Notes under the pieces: model-generated
What the model was told of the DNA's origin: nothing
Databases searched by the model: none
The model's input: only the letters and a program-made list of their open reading frames with translations
In this document: one piece after another, positions 52,979 to 62,257 of the stretch
Layout: each line of letters starts with the position of its first letter
Numbering within the stretch: the stretch's first letter is position 1
Assembly: GCA_902618245.1 (NCBI GenBank)
Contig: CACMZR010000003.1
Coordinates: 1 to 64,000, forward strand
Direction of reading: 5' to 3'
From: an uncultured Bacteroidota bacterium
GTDB taxonomy: Bacteria > Bacteroidota > Bacteroidia > Flavobacteriales > Flavobacteriaceae
Length of the DNA stretch: 64,000 nt
Program-made: the position numbers and the translations under genes

Positions 52979-53662
52979 ATGCAAATATCTAATAAAGTAT
53001 CTATAACCACTGAGGATGGAACCTCAACTCTATACATTGAGGAATTAAAAGAGGTATACCACTCACGAAAAGGAGCATTAACTGAATCTCAATTTGTATA
53101 TATAAACGAAGGGCTTAAATATTGGTCTAAAGAAAGCTCCAATGCTATCTGTAAAATTTTGGAATTAGGATATGGCACAGGTTTGATTGCATTTCTTACA
53201 TATTTAAATTCTTTGGAAATCAAAAAACAAATAGATTATACCTCATTGGAAGCATATCCAATTTCAATAATACAACTCAAAGAATTAAATTATGATCAAT
53301 TTTTTAAAGATAAAAATCCCATTCAAAATTTTGAAGAATTTTCAAAATTAAAATGGGAACTCAAGCATCAAATAGCTCCAAATTTCAGTATAACTAAAAA
53401 GGAAATTTTTTTTGAAAAATTTAAGTCAAGTGATTTGTATGACATTATATTCTACGATGCATTTGGAGCACACGCACAACCAGAAATATGGGCTCCTGAA
53501 CTTATGAAAAAATGTTTTGATATTTTAAATCCAGGAGGTGTTTGGGTGAGTTATTGTGCAAAGGGGAGTGTTAGGCGTAGTTTGAAAACTGCAGGATTTG
53601 ATGTTCAAAGACTTCCAGGGCCACCAGGAAAAAGGGAAATGTTAAGAGGAATAAAAACTTAA
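52979..53662 (+). CDS. mnmD: tRNA U34 5-methylaminomethyl-2-thiouridine methyltransferase domain protein
   Basis: The protein has 227 residues from the ATG at 52979; a GTG at 52943 is in frame but gives a poor N-terminus. STLYIEELKEVYHSRKGALTES is the family opening, ILELGYGTGLIAFL is the SAM-binding motif, and IIFYDAFGAHAQPEIW and VSYCAKGSVRRSLKTAGFDV are the DUF752/MnmD core. It lacks the oxidoreductase domain of MnmC, which is usual outside the gamma-proteobacteria. Confidence 0.87.
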   Translation: MQISNKVSITTEDGTSTLYIEELKEVYHSRKGALTESQFVYINEGLKYWSKESSNAICKILELGYGTGLIAFLTYLNSLEIKKQIDYTSLEAYPISIIQLKELNYDQFFKDKNPIQNFEEFSKLKWELKHQIAPNFSITKKEIFFEKFKSSDLYDIIFYDAFGAHAQPEIWAPELMKKCFDILNPGGVWVSYCAKGSVRRSLKTAGFDVQRLPGPPGKREMLRGIKT

Positions 53663-53730
53663 TTTTTAGAACTAAATTTACAGCACATTTTAAATTCATA
53701 TTTTTCAAATATCATTAATCATAAAAAATT

Positions 53731-54654
53731 ATGAAAGTACTTATTACAGGTGCTACGGGACTAATAGGTAAAGTACTGATAGAAAAATTTTTTTCTACAG
53801 GGATAAAAGTAAATTTTCTAACAACAAAAAAATCTAAAATTCATTCTATAAAAGGAGCAAGTGGTTTTTACTGGAGCCCAGCTAAAAAAATTTTGGACTT
53901 AAAATGTTTTGATGGTGTTGATTCAATTATTCATTTAGCAGGGTCAAGAATTTCAAGACCATGGACAAAATCGAATAAAAAAGATATTTTATCAAGCAGA
54001 GTTGACTCAACACGTTTATTATTCTTGAGTTTAAAAAATAATATTGAATCTTTTCATATAAAAAATATTGTATCTGCGTCCGCAATTGGAATTTATCCCT
54101 CAGAATTTAAAAAGACCCAAACAGAAAAAACTAATTCAACTCCAAATTCTTTCATGGAAAGAGTAGTATATGCTTGGGAAAAAGAAATTGAAAATTTCAG
54201 TTCTTTTAATATTCCTGTAGCAAAAATAAGGATTGGATTAGTATTGTCCTTTTCAGGAGGGGTACTCAAAGCATTAAAAACCCCCACAAACCTTGGACTA
54301 GGAACATACTTCGGGAATGGTGAACAAGGCCAGCCTTGGATTCATATTAATGATTTGGTTGAAATATTCTTTAAAGCTTATAAAGATAATTGGGATGGCA
54401 TATTTAATGGAGTCGCACCAAACCCTGTTTCCCAAGAAAAACTAACTAAGACTTTAGCAAAATCCTTAAAACGTCCTTTTTTTCTTCCCCCATTCCCAAA
54501 ATTTCTTTTGAAACGTTTAATTGGTGAAATGAGTCATTTGGTATTAGACAGTCATTGGGTTAGTTCAAAAAAAGTCCTAGATAAAGGGTTTAATTTTAAA
54601 TATGAAAATATAGAGTCGGCAATTAAAGACCTAGTTAAAAAAATTGATTCATGA
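53731..54654 (+). CDS. TIGR01777-type NAD-dependent epimerase/dehydratase
   Basis: The protein has 307 residues. LITGATGLIGKVLIEK is the NAD(P) loop, SIIHLAGSRISRPWTKSNKKDILSSRV is the characteristic TIGR01777 signature, and the C-terminal LPPFPKFLLKRLIGEMSHLVLDSHWVSSKKV is typical. These proteins, like YfcH and some cell-division associated proteins, have unknown substrates. It is monocistronic or joined with grpE, 64 bases away. Confidence 0.88.
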   Translation: MKVLITGATGLIGKVLIEKFFSTGIKVNFLTTKKSKIHSIKGASGFYWSPAKKILDLKCFDGVDSIIHLAGSRISRPWTKSNKKDILSSRVDSTRLLFLSLKNNIESFHIKNIVSASAIGIYPSEFKKTQTEKTNSTPNSFMERVVYAWEKEIENFSSFNIPVAKIRIGLVLSFSGGVLKALKTPTNLGLGTYFGNGEQGQPWIHINDLVEIFFKAYKDNWDGIFNGVAPNPVSQEKLTKTLAKSLKRPFFLPPFPKFLLKRLIGEMSHLVLDSHWVSSKKVLDKGFNFKYENIESAIKDLVKKIDS

Positions 54655-54718
54655 CATTTTGGCATTTTATGAAAGTGGCAAAAATTTTGTAATCTAACAA
54701 ACCAATAAATATTGTTTT

Positions 54719-55249
54719 ATGTCAAAAAAAGAGATTATTAGTAAAACAACTAAACCCAAAAAACAAAATATAAAAAAGACAAGAATTTCTAAGTCTGGTC
54801 AACAGTTAAAGGACCTTAAGGATGAAATTGCTTTTGAAAAAGAAAAGTATTTAAGGCTGTTTGCAGAATTTGAAAACTTCAAAAAAAGGACTGCAAAAGA
54901 AAGACTCGAGTTATATAAAACAGCTAATCAAGAGGTAATAATTTCGCTCATACCAGTTTTAGACGATTTTAAAAGGGCAGTACTACAAATTGAAAAAGAT
55001 TCAAAAGGATTCGATAAAAAAGGTGTTGAACTAATTTACAATAAATTCAATGACTCGTTAAAATCAAATGGTTTAGAGGAAAGCAAGGTGGAAACCGGTG
55101 ATAATTTTAATCCTGATCTTCATGAAGCCATTAGCCAAATAAAAGCTTCAAACGAAAACCAAAAGGGTAAAATAATTGATGTTATTGAACTTGGTTATAA
55201 ACTTGGCGAAAAAATAATTCGATATCCAAAAGTTGTTGTTGGGCAATAA
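54719..55249 (+). CDS. grpE: Nucleotide exchange factor GrpE
   Basis: The protein has 176 residues. A basic N-terminus is followed by a long helix and then [35 protein letters not shown], and the C-terminal [12 protein letters not shown] with [21 protein letters not shown], the beta-domain that opens DnaK. It is followed by dnaJ after 2 bases; dnaK is not in the window. Confidence 0.94.
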   Translation: MSKKEIISKTTKPKKQNIKKTRISKSGQQLKDLKDEIAFEKEKYLRLFAEFENFKKRTAKERLELYKTANQEVIISLIPVLDDFKRAVLQIEKDSKGFDKKGVELIYNKFNDSLKSNGLEESKVETGDNFNPDLHEAISQIKASNENQKGKIIDVIELGYKLGEKIIRYPKVVVGQ

Positions 55250-55251
55250 AA

Positions 55252-56361
55252 ATGAAAGAAGATTATTACGACATATTAGGCATTTCCAAAAATGCATCAG
55301 AATCAGAAATAAAAAAAGCCTATAGAAAAAAGGCAATTAAATTTCACCCTGACAAAAATCCCGGTGACAAAGAAGCTGAATCAAATTTTAAAAAAGCAGC
55401 TGAGGCATACGAGGTTCTTGGTGACCAACAGAAGCGAAGTAAATATGATCAATATGGGCATGCGGCTTTTGAAGGTGCACAAGGTTTTGGGCAAGGAATG
55501 AACATGGAGGATATATTTAGCCAGTTTGGAGATATTTTTGGAAGCGCATTCGGAGGAAGTTTTGGTGGAGGCTTTGCGAGTGGAACTCAAGGACGATCAA
55601 AGGGTTCTGATATGCGAATTAGAGTAAAATTAACTTTAGAGGAAATCGCTAGTGGAATTGAAAAGAAAATAAAAGTACCAAGAAAAGTACAAGCCCCAGG
55701 TGTAAAATATGGTAATTGTTCAAATTGTAATGGTACTGGCCAGATTGTAAAAATTGCTAACACTATTCTTGGACGCATGCAGACCTCCTCGACATGTCCA
55801 GCCTGTGGTGGTAGTGGAAAAGTTTTACTTAATCGCCCTTCTGGTTCAGATAGTAATGGAATGATTAAAAAAGAGGAGACAGTATCGATAAAGATTCCTG
55901 CAGGTGTTGAAGAGGGCATGCAACTAAAACTTAGTGGTAAGGGCAATGAATCAAATTCTAATGGGGTTTCGGGAGACCTATTAGTATTAATAGAAGAAGA
56001 AACACATGATAAGTTTGTAAGAGAGGGTCAACACTTACATTATGATATGTACATAAGCATCTCAGAAGCTTCTCTAGGAGTTTCTAAAGAGTTAAGCTTG
56101 ATTGATGGTAAAGCTAGAATAAAATTAGAGTCTGGGATTCAATCTGGAAAAACCCTTAGATTAAGAGGTAAAGGTCTTCCTAGTTTAAATAGTTACGGCA
56201 ATGGAGACTTATTAGTTCACGTTAATGTTTGGACTCCCAAAACATTAAACAAAGAACAACGTCAATTTTTTGAAAAAATGCAGGGAGATACAAATTTCAC
56301 GCCACATCCAGAAAAATCCGATAAGTCATTCTTTGAGAAAGTAAAAGATATGTTTGCTTAA
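55252..56361 (+). CDS. dnaJ: Chaperone DnaJ with a reduced zinc finger
   Basis: The protein has 369 residues. The J domain has HPD at residues 32-34, and the Gly/Phe region spans about 76-112. Only two CxxCxGxG repeats are present (Cys156/159 and Cys182/185), where classical DnaJ has four, so one zinc site at most. From memory the shortened finger is typical of Flavobacteriia. The C-terminal substrate-binding domains are complete ([29 protein letters not shown]). A terminator lies about 90 bases downstream. Confidence 0.93.
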   Translation: MKEDYYDILGISKNASESEIKKAYRKKAIKFHPDKNPGDKEAESNFKKAAEAYEVLGDQQKRSKYDQYGHAAFEGAQGFGQGMNMEDIFSQFGDIFGSAFGGSFGGGFASGTQGRSKGSDMRIRVKLTLEEIASGIEKKIKVPRKVQAPGVKYGNCSNCNGTGQIVKIANTILGRMQTSSTCPACGGSGKVLLNRPSGSDSNGMIKKEETVSIKIPAGVEEGMQLKLSGKGNESNSNGVSGDLLVLIEEETHDKFVREGQHLHYDMYISISEASLGVSKELSLIDGKARIKLESGIQSGKTLRLRGKGLPSLNSYGNGDLLVHVNVWTPKTLNKEQRQFFEKMQGDTNFTPHPEKSDKSFFEKVKDMFA

Positions 56362-56448
56362 TCTGCCAGGATTAAAAAAAAAAATAATATATTTGAACGA
56401 ATACTGATTTCTTATTGGTATTCATTTTCTTTTTCATAGCAATTTTTT

Positions 56449-56481
56449 CCCATCCTCATTCGAGGATGGGTTTTGTTTTTT
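56449..56481 (+). terminator. Rho-independent terminator after grpE-dnaJ
   Basis: CCCATCCTC and GAGGATGGG form a 9-base-pair stem with loop ATTC, followed by TTTTGTTTTTTA. It ends the dnaJ transcript about 90 bases after the stop. The remaining DNA to 56640 holds nothing I can support. Confidence 0.88.
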
Positions 56482-56640
56482 ATAGTAACTTTGGCCAGAA
56501 TAAGTATATCGATTTAATGCTAAATGAATGATTTTTCAAACAATGTATATTGATTAGAAAAATCAAAGGTCACTCAACATCAAAAACGGGAAAAAACCTT
56601 TTTTTTAACATAAAATTACTTTTTCAAAAAAAATTATTTG

Positions 56641-57804
56641 ATGAAAAAAATTTTAATAATAGAAGATGAGGAACAAATACGAAGAGTTTTATTACGTGTT
56701 CTGTCTGATGAAGATAAAAATTTTGATGTAAAAGAGGCAGTTGACGGTAAAGAAGGCTTTTCTCTTATAAAAAAGGAGAAATTTGATTTAATTCTCTGTG
56801 ACATAAAAATGCCAAAAATGGATGGGATTGAAGTATTGCAGGAAGCAAAAAAAATTAAATTTTCTTCCCCCTTTATTATGTTAACAGGACATGGTAACAT
56901 TGATACTGCAGTAGAGGCTATGAAATTAGGTGCTTATGATTTTATTTCTAAACCCCCAGATTTAAATAGACTACTAACATCTGTTAGACATGCCTTGGAG
57001 AACAAATCATTACGAATTGAAAACAAAAAGTTAAAACGTAAAGTAGCTCAAAAATATCAGATAATTGGTGAAAGCAACGCAATTAAAGAAGTTACTGATA
57101 TAATCGCAAAGGTAGCTGCTACTGACGCTCGAGTTCTAATAATTGGCGAAAATGGTACTGGTAAGGAGTTAGTAGCTCATCAATTACATCAACAAAGTAA
57201 TAGAAAATCAGAAAATTTTATTGAAGTAAATTGTGCAGCAATACCATCTGAATTAATTGAAAGTGAACTTTTCGGCCATGTCAAAGGGGCTTTTACTTCT
57301 GCAATTAAAGATCGTTCAGGCAAGTTTGAAGCTGCTAATAATGGTACTATTTTTTTAGATGAAATTGCTGATATGAGTCTAGCAGCTCAAGCTAAAGTTC
57401 TACGTGCACTTCAAGAAAAAAAAATACAAAGAGTAGGCAGCGATAAAGATATTTCTATAGATGTCCGAGTTATAGCAGCTACCAATAAAAATTTAAAAGA
57501 AGAGATAAAAGAAGGGAATTTTAGAGAAGACCTTTATCATCGACTAGCAGTAATAATGATTAAAGTTCCTTCTCTTGTCAAAAGAATAAGCGATATTCCT
57601 ATATTAACAAAATATTTTATCGAATCGATTTGTAAAGAGCAAGGCCTAGAGAAAAAAGAATTTTCCAAAGAGGCACTTTCAAAATTAGAAAAGTATCCTT
57701 GGACTGGAAATGTAAGGGAACTCAGAAACGTAGTCGAAAGATTAATGATTTTGGGAGATAATCCAATTACAGCTAAAAATATTGAACAATTTGCATCAAA
57801 ATAA
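56641..57804 (+). CDS. NtrC-like sigma-54-type response regulator without HTH
   Basis: The protein has 387 residues from the ATG at 56641 (a TTG precedes it). The receiver domain has Asp54 (LILCDIKMPKMDG), Thr82 and Lys104. The AAA+ domain has Walker A GENGTGKE (169-176), GAFTSA at 216-221 (usually GAFTGA, the sigma-54 contact loop) and Walker B FLDEI (240-241). The protein ends soon after the AAA+ lid (NVRELRNVVERLMIL), with no Fis-like DNA-binding domain. No histidine kinase is adjacent. Regulation by this protein would need another DNA contact or none. Confidence 0.88.
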   Translation: MKKILIIEDEEQIRRVLLRVLSDEDKNFDVKEAVDGKEGFSLIKKEKFDLILCDIKMPKMDGIEVLQEAKKIKFSSPFIMLTGHGNIDTAVEAMKLGAYDFISKPPDLNRLLTSVRHALENKSLRIENKKLKRKVAQKYQIIGESNAIKEVTDIIAKVAATDARVLIIGENGTGKELVAHQLHQQSNRKSENFIEVNCAAIPSELIESELFGHVKGAFTSAIKDRSGKFEAANNGTIFLDEIADMSLAAQAKVLRALQEKKIQRVGSDKDISIDVRVIAATNKNLKEEIKEGNFREDLYHRLAVIMIKVPSLVKRISDIPILTKYFIESICKEQGLEKKEFSKEALSKLEKYPWTGNVRELRNVVERLMILGDNPITAKNIEQFASK

Positions 57805-57805
57805 A

Positions 57806-59185
57806 ATGAAATATAAATTTCAAATCTGCTTTTTCATTTTGTTCTTTAATGCATCTTTATCACAGGACAGTATTCATGAAGGACAAATACGTGAAATCTA
57901 CGATTATGCACTTAATAATGCAAAATCATACGAATGGCTAGATTTTTTATGTAATCAAATTGGTGGTAGAATGGCAGGAACGCTAAATGCAGAACGTGCT
58001 GTACGATGGGGAAAAAATGAGCTAAATAAACTTGATTTAGATAAAGTTTATTTACAGAATGTTATGGTTCCAAAATGGGTTAGGGGAAGTTTTGAATATG
58101 CAAGTATCATTACAGCCCCTGGGATGAGTATTAATGTCCCAGTCTGCGCTCTTGGGGGGTCAATACCAACTCCATCTTATGGACTAAGAGCACAAGTTGT
58201 TGAAGTGAAAAGCTTTCATGAGCTTGAATCCCTAGGAAAAGAGAAAATCAAAGGTAAGTTTGTTTTCTTCAATAAAGCAATGCCAAAAAATCTTGTAGAC
58301 ACTTTTTCAGCATATAAAAATATAGTCGATATAAGGTACCAAGGAGCTAGGAAGGCAGCAAAACTTGGAGCTGTGGGCGTTATTGTACGTTCAATAAATT
58401 TAAGATTAGATGACTATCCTCATACAGGAAATATGAGTTATGGTGATATTCCAAATAATATGAGGGTTCCAGCTGCAGCAATCAGTACTAATGGTGCTCA
58501 ACTATTAAGTTCTATGTTATCATTAAATGATGATTTATATTTTTATTTGAAACAAGATTGTAAAAATTATCCTGAAGTACTGTCTCACAATATTATTGGT
58601 GAAATAAAAGGAAGTAAATTTCCTAAAGATATAATTGTTATAGGAGGACATTTAAATTCATGGGACTTAGGAGACGGAGCACATGATGATGGTGCTGGAA
58701 TAGTTCAATCAATGGAAGTTTTAAATATTTTTAGGCAACTAAATTATTCGCCAAAAAGAACTATTCGAGTAGTAATGTTTACGGGTCAAAAAAATGGTCT
58801 TAGGGGTGGGAAAAGATATGCTGAAATAGCAAAGCAAAATAATGAGAAACATCTATTTGCATTGGAATCAGATGTTGGAGGTTTTTCACCTCGTGGATTT
58901 TCTTTTGAGGCAGATAATAATCAATTTAAAAATATTAATAATTGGCAAAATTACTTTAAACCTTACCAGACAGATTCATTTTCATTAATAAAAAAAGAAT
59001 CTGCTATCAGTCCTCTTAGAGGAAATAATACTGTTCTATCTTATCTGAGGACAGATTCTCAAAGATACTTTGACTATCATAATGCTGCGACTGATGTATT
59101 TAGCTCAGTTAATAAAAGAGAACTTGAGCTTGGTGCTGCATCAATCGCAAGTCTAATATATTTAGTAGATCAATATGGCTTATAA
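57806..59185 (+). CDS. M28-like peptidase homologue with degenerate active site
   Basis: The protein has 459 residues from the ATG at 57806, with a signal peptide (ILFFNASLSQ). It is intact across PA-like and M28 domains. The metal and catalytic residues are replaced: GGHLNSWD (Asn284 instead of the HxD Asp), GQKNGLRGG (Gln328-Lys329 instead of Glu-Glu), and DYHNAATD (Asn426 where the last His is expected). His282, Asp294 and Asp356 remain. It follows the regulator after 1 base. I infer an inactive or re-purposed protein, possibly a peptide binder. Confidence 0.82.
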   Translation: MKYKFQICFFILFFNASLSQDSIHEGQIREIYDYALNNAKSYEWLDFLCNQIGGRMAGTLNAERAVRWGKNELNKLDLDKVYLQNVMVPKWVRGSFEYASIITAPGMSINVPVCALGGSIPTPSYGLRAQVVEVKSFHELESLGKEKIKGKFVFFNKAMPKNLVDTFSAYKNIVDIRYQGARKAAKLGAVGVIVRSINLRLDDYPHTGNMSYGDIPNNMRVPAAAISTNGAQLLSSMLSLNDDLYFYLKQDCKNYPEVLSHNIIGEIKGSKFPKDIIVIGGHLNSWDLGDGAHDDGAGIVQSMEVLNIFRQLNYSPKRTIRVVMFTGQKNGLRGGKRYAEIAKQNNEKHLFALESDVGGFSPRGFSFEADNNQFKNINNWQNYFKPYQTDSFSLIKKESAISPLRGNNTVLSYLRTDSQRYFDYHNAATDVFSSVNKRELELGAASIASLIYLVDQYGL

Positions 59186-59203
59186 GGGAATATTTTAATT
59201 TGA

Positions 59204-60574
59204 ATGTTTAATAGTTATACAAAAGAGTTTTACTACAATATAAACCTTTCATATCCTGTTATAATTGGTCTTTTGGGGCATACGCTTGTACAATTTGTAG
59301 ATAATGTAATGGTGGGACAATTAGGTACAGCTGAATTGGCTGCTGTTTCACTCGGGAATAGTTTTTTTTTCATTGCTATGTCTCTTGGAATTGGCTTTTC
59401 GACAGCTATTACTCCTTTAATTGCCGAAACAGATGGCATGAAAAATGTCACTTTAGGTAAAAATATTTTTATTCATGGCTTGATACTGTGCTTTTTTCTA
59501 GGTATAATATTAAGCTGCGCTGTAATTTTCTGCAAACCACTTTTATTTAAAATGGGACAACCTAAAGAAGTCACTGTATTAGCTTTTCCATATCTAAAAT
59601 GGATTGGGTTGTCATTAATTCCGTTGATAAGCTTTCAAGGCTTAAAGCAATTTACAGAGGGCTTATCGTTTACTAGGCCCGCAATGTACGCAACACTTTT
59701 AGGTAATATCGTTAATGTTATATTAAATTATTTTTTAATTTTTGGATTCTGGATTTTTCCAAAAATGGGAGTAGAGGGAGCAGCTTTAGGGACCCTATTT
59801 TCTCGCTTTTTTATGTTGTTTTTTATTATTTTTTATGTCAAATTTAGTAATCGTTTTACTGATTATTTGCCTAAATTGAGATTCAGCAAACCAAATTTTA
59901 AATTATTTAGAAAAATTTTTAGTTTAGGATTTCCATCAGCTATTCAAATGTTTTTTGAAGTACTTTTTTTTACGGTTGCTATATGGCTTTCTGGATTCTT
60001 AGGAAAAAATCCCCAAGCAGCGAACCAAATCGCCTTAAATCTATCATCAATGACCTTTATGTTTGCTATGGGCCTTGGAGTTACTGCTATGATTAGAGTT
60101 GGAAATCAAAAAGGAAAGAAAGATTATATATCATTAAAGCGGATTGCATATTCTATATTTCTTTTAGTAATTATTTTAGACGTAGTGTTTTGTATGGTTT
60201 TTCTTTTAGGAAGTGACAGTCTACCATGGCTTTATTTAAATCAAAATAACCCTTTACAATTTTCTGATGTCAGTGAAGTTGTTAAAATTGCATCTACCTT
60301 ATTAATTGTTTCAGCATTTTTTCAAATTTCAGATGGTATACAAGCAGTTGTTTTAGGGGCTTTACGAGGTCTTCAAGATGTTAATATTCCTGCACTGATA
60401 ACATTTTTTTCTTATGGTATTTTTGGGATACCAATCTCATATTTTTTAGGAATTCATACACAATTTGGTGCAGTAGGAATCTGGATTGGTCTACTATCTG
60501 GACTTTCATCTTCCGCATTACTACTTTTTTTGAGATTTCAATTTTTGACAAAAAAACTTTTACTTAGATCTTGA
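59204..60574 (+). CDS. MATE family efflux transporter
   Basis: The protein has 456 residues with twelve membrane segments. SYPVIIGLLGHTLVQFVDNVMVGQLGTAELAAVSLGNS is split over two lines of the usual N-terminal MATE block, and the matching second half begins FSLGFPSAIQMFFEV. It exports drugs or metabolites with Na+ or H+. It starts 18 bases after the M28 gene and its stop (TGA) is followed at once by the next ATG, so it heads or continues an operon with the 73-residue and PAP2 genes. Confidence 0.92.
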   Translation: MFNSYTKEFYYNINLSYPVIIGLLGHTLVQFVDNVMVGQLGTAELAAVSLGNSFFFIAMSLGIGFSTAITPLIAETDGMKNVTLGKNIFIHGLILCFFLGIILSCAVIFCKPLLFKMGQPKEVTVLAFPYLKWIGLSLIPLISFQGLKQFTEGLSFTRPAMYATLLGNIVNVILNYFLIFGFWIFPKMGVEGAALGTLFSRFFMLFFIIFYVKFSNRFTDYLPKLRFSKPNFKLFRKIFSLGFPSAIQMFFEVLFFTVAIWLSGFLGKNPQAANQIALNLSSMTFMFAMGLGVTAMIRVGNQKGKKDYISLKRIAYSIFLLVIILDVVFCMVFLLGSDSLPWLYLNQNNPLQFSDVSEVVKIASTLLIVSAFFQISDGIQAVVLGALRGLQDVNIPALITFFSYGIFGIPISYFLGIHTQFGAVGIWIGLLSGLSSSALLLFLRFQFLTKKLLLRS

Positions 60575-60796
60575 ATGGAACTACCTAAATTCCTTATTGC
60601 AGATAATTCCTCATTACAAAATGTTATTTTTATTATACATACTGAATATCCAAGATTCATAATCAATATCACAAATGACGAGGTTTGTTGGTTAGAAGAC
60701 TTTGATAAAAAAGATGAGAAAATTTTACATTCTGAGTCAGAAAAGCTAATTGATGAGGCTTTCAATTTTTACGATAAAGAGATGGGATTAATTTAA
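60575..60796 (+). CDS. Small conserved protein, function unknown
   Basis: The protein has 73 residues: MELPKFLIADNSSLQNVIFIIHTEYPRFIIN, then INITNDEVCWLEDF. It is acidic in the C-terminal half, with no membrane segment or signal. I recall similar flavobacterial proteins next to PAP2 or transporter genes, annotated only as hypothetical. It starts directly after the MATE stop and is followed by the PAP2 gene after 8 bases. Confidence 0.72.
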   Translation: MELPKFLIADNSSLQNVIFIIHTEYPRFIINITNDEVCWLEDFDKKDEKILHSESEKLIDEAFNFYDKEMGLI

Positions 60797-60804
60797 TATA
60801 TCCA

Positions 60805-61374
60805 ATGGAGTCAATAATTGCTTTTGATAAAGAATTATTTTTATTTCTCAATGGATTAGGAAATAATAGATTTGATCAATTTTGGATGTTTATGACTCAT
60901 CGTGCATCTAATGCACTAGTTTATATTTCGATTATATTATTGCTCAGTTTTAAAATCAAAAGAAAACAAATTATTTCATTAGTAATCTTTGGTTTAATTC
61001 TAATTTTATTTACGGACCAATTGACTAACCTTTTTAAAGTTCAAGTTGGTCGTCTAAGACCATGCTTTGATTCTCAATTAAAAGACATGATTAGGTTAGT
61101 AAAATTAACATGTGGCGGTAAATTCAGTTTTTTTTCAGGACATGCATCTAACTCATTCGCCTTAGCTTTTTTCTTTGGAAAAGTTGTCAAAAGACATTTT
61201 AAAATAGTAAATGTTATTTTGATTTTTATAGCAGGACTTATTTCATATAGTAGAATATATATAGGAGTACATTATCCTCTTGATATTATCTGCGGGATGC
61301 TTGTAGGAACTATAATAGGAATTGTATTTTACTGGATATGGGAAAAAACTAAATATTCTTCTTATGAATATTAA
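60805..61374 (+). CDS. PAP2 superfamily phosphatase
   Basis: The protein has 189 residues with six membrane segments. KVQVGRLRPC (K-x6-R-P), FSGHASNSFA (P-S-G-H) and SRIYIGVHYPLDIICG (S-R-x5-H-x3-D) are the three catalytic motifs; all catalytic residues are present. It could be an undecaprenyl pyrophosphate phosphatase or a lipid phosphatase. Its 3' end overlaps the galM gene on the other strand by 26 bases. Confidence 0.92.
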   Translation: MESIIAFDKELFLFLNGLGNNRFDQFWMFMTHRASNALVYISIILLLSFKIKRKQIISLVIFGLILILFTDQLTNLFKVQVGRLRPCFDSQLKDMIRLVKLTCGGKFSFFSGHASNSFALAFFFGKVVKRHFKIVNVILIFIAGLISYSRIYIGVHYPLDIICGMLVGTIIGIVFYWIWEKTKYSSYEY

Positions 61375-62257
61375 AAACAAATGATGTCTTATGTCGATAA
61401 ACTTCGTTTGGATTTATTAAAGTTGAGGGAAAAGAGTCAATATTTGGAGTATTAGAAAATTTTTGTGTCTCAAAGCAAATCGCTTGAAAATGTTGTGGTG
61501 TGAAAACGACTAACCCTGGTTGATTTGTGAAAACACACAAATTTATACCATTTTTTGGTTCAAAAAATTCTACCACTGGACCATTTGTTTGATTAAGAAC
61601 AAAGTAGTCATCCAATCGAATTTCTCTAATTCTCTTTGAATTTCTAAAATCAAAACTTGTCTTATCAACTAAAAGTTTTTTTCCAGTAGGAACTAAATTT
61701 TTGTCTAGTTCCAAATACTTATCTGCATTTATTTTCAGATAACTTTCGCCGAGTGGTTTATTTTTATTTAAATTAAAGTATGCATGGTTTGTTAAATTTA
61801 TGTGAGTTGGAGATTCAGTAATAGCTGAATAGTCAATATTTAATTTATTATCATCTAAAGAATAGGATATGTTTGCTTTAACTTTTCCTGGAAATCCAGT
61901 TGTTCCTGAAGGACACTCATATTTAAATTCAACCTTTTTTTTTTCTATTAAATCAACTAAGGTCCAGTTTTTTTTTCCCCAACCTTCAGATCCGCTATGC
62001 AACATGATACCTTTTTCATTTTCAATTTCATATAATTTGCTGTTTACCTTTATAGGATTTTTAAGTCTTCCAGCATAACGTCCAATAATTGCACCCCTGG
62101 ACCATGAATCTGAAATGTATTCATTTAAATTTTTAAGTCCTTGAATTACATTTATGAAGCTTCCATATCTGTTTTTTACCCATAATTCGTGAAGAGTGGC
62201 ACCGAATGATAAGAATATCGCTTTTATGTTTCCATTATCTAAGGTGTATGTTTTCAA
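61349..62257 (-). CDS. galM: Aldose 1-epimerase-like protein
   Basis: The protein has 302 residues. IIGRYAGRLKNPI and LHSGSEGWGKKNW near the N-terminus correspond to NRIxxG and LHGG segments, and LTNHAYFNLNK carries the catalytic His. VVFTPQHFQAICFETQKFSNTPN includes the catalytic Glu. It interconverts sugar anomers and is consistent with the galE gene at 24.9 kb. The start overlaps msrA by 4 bases. Confidence 0.88.
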   Translation of the reverse strand: MKTYTLDNGNIKAIFLSFGATLHELWVKNRYGSFINVIQGLKNLNEYISDSWSRGAIIGRYAGRLKNPIKVNSKLYEIENEKGIMLHSGSEGWGKKNWTLVDLIEKKKVEFKYECPSGTTGFPGKVKANISYSLDDNKLNIDYSAITESPTHINLTNHAYFNLNKNKPLGESYLKINADKYLELDKNLVPTGKKLLVDKTSFDFRNSKRIREIRLDDYFVLNQTNGPVVEFFEPKNGINLCVFTNQPGLVVFTPQHFQAICFETQKFSNTPNIDSFPSTLINPNEVYRHKTSFVFNIHKKNI

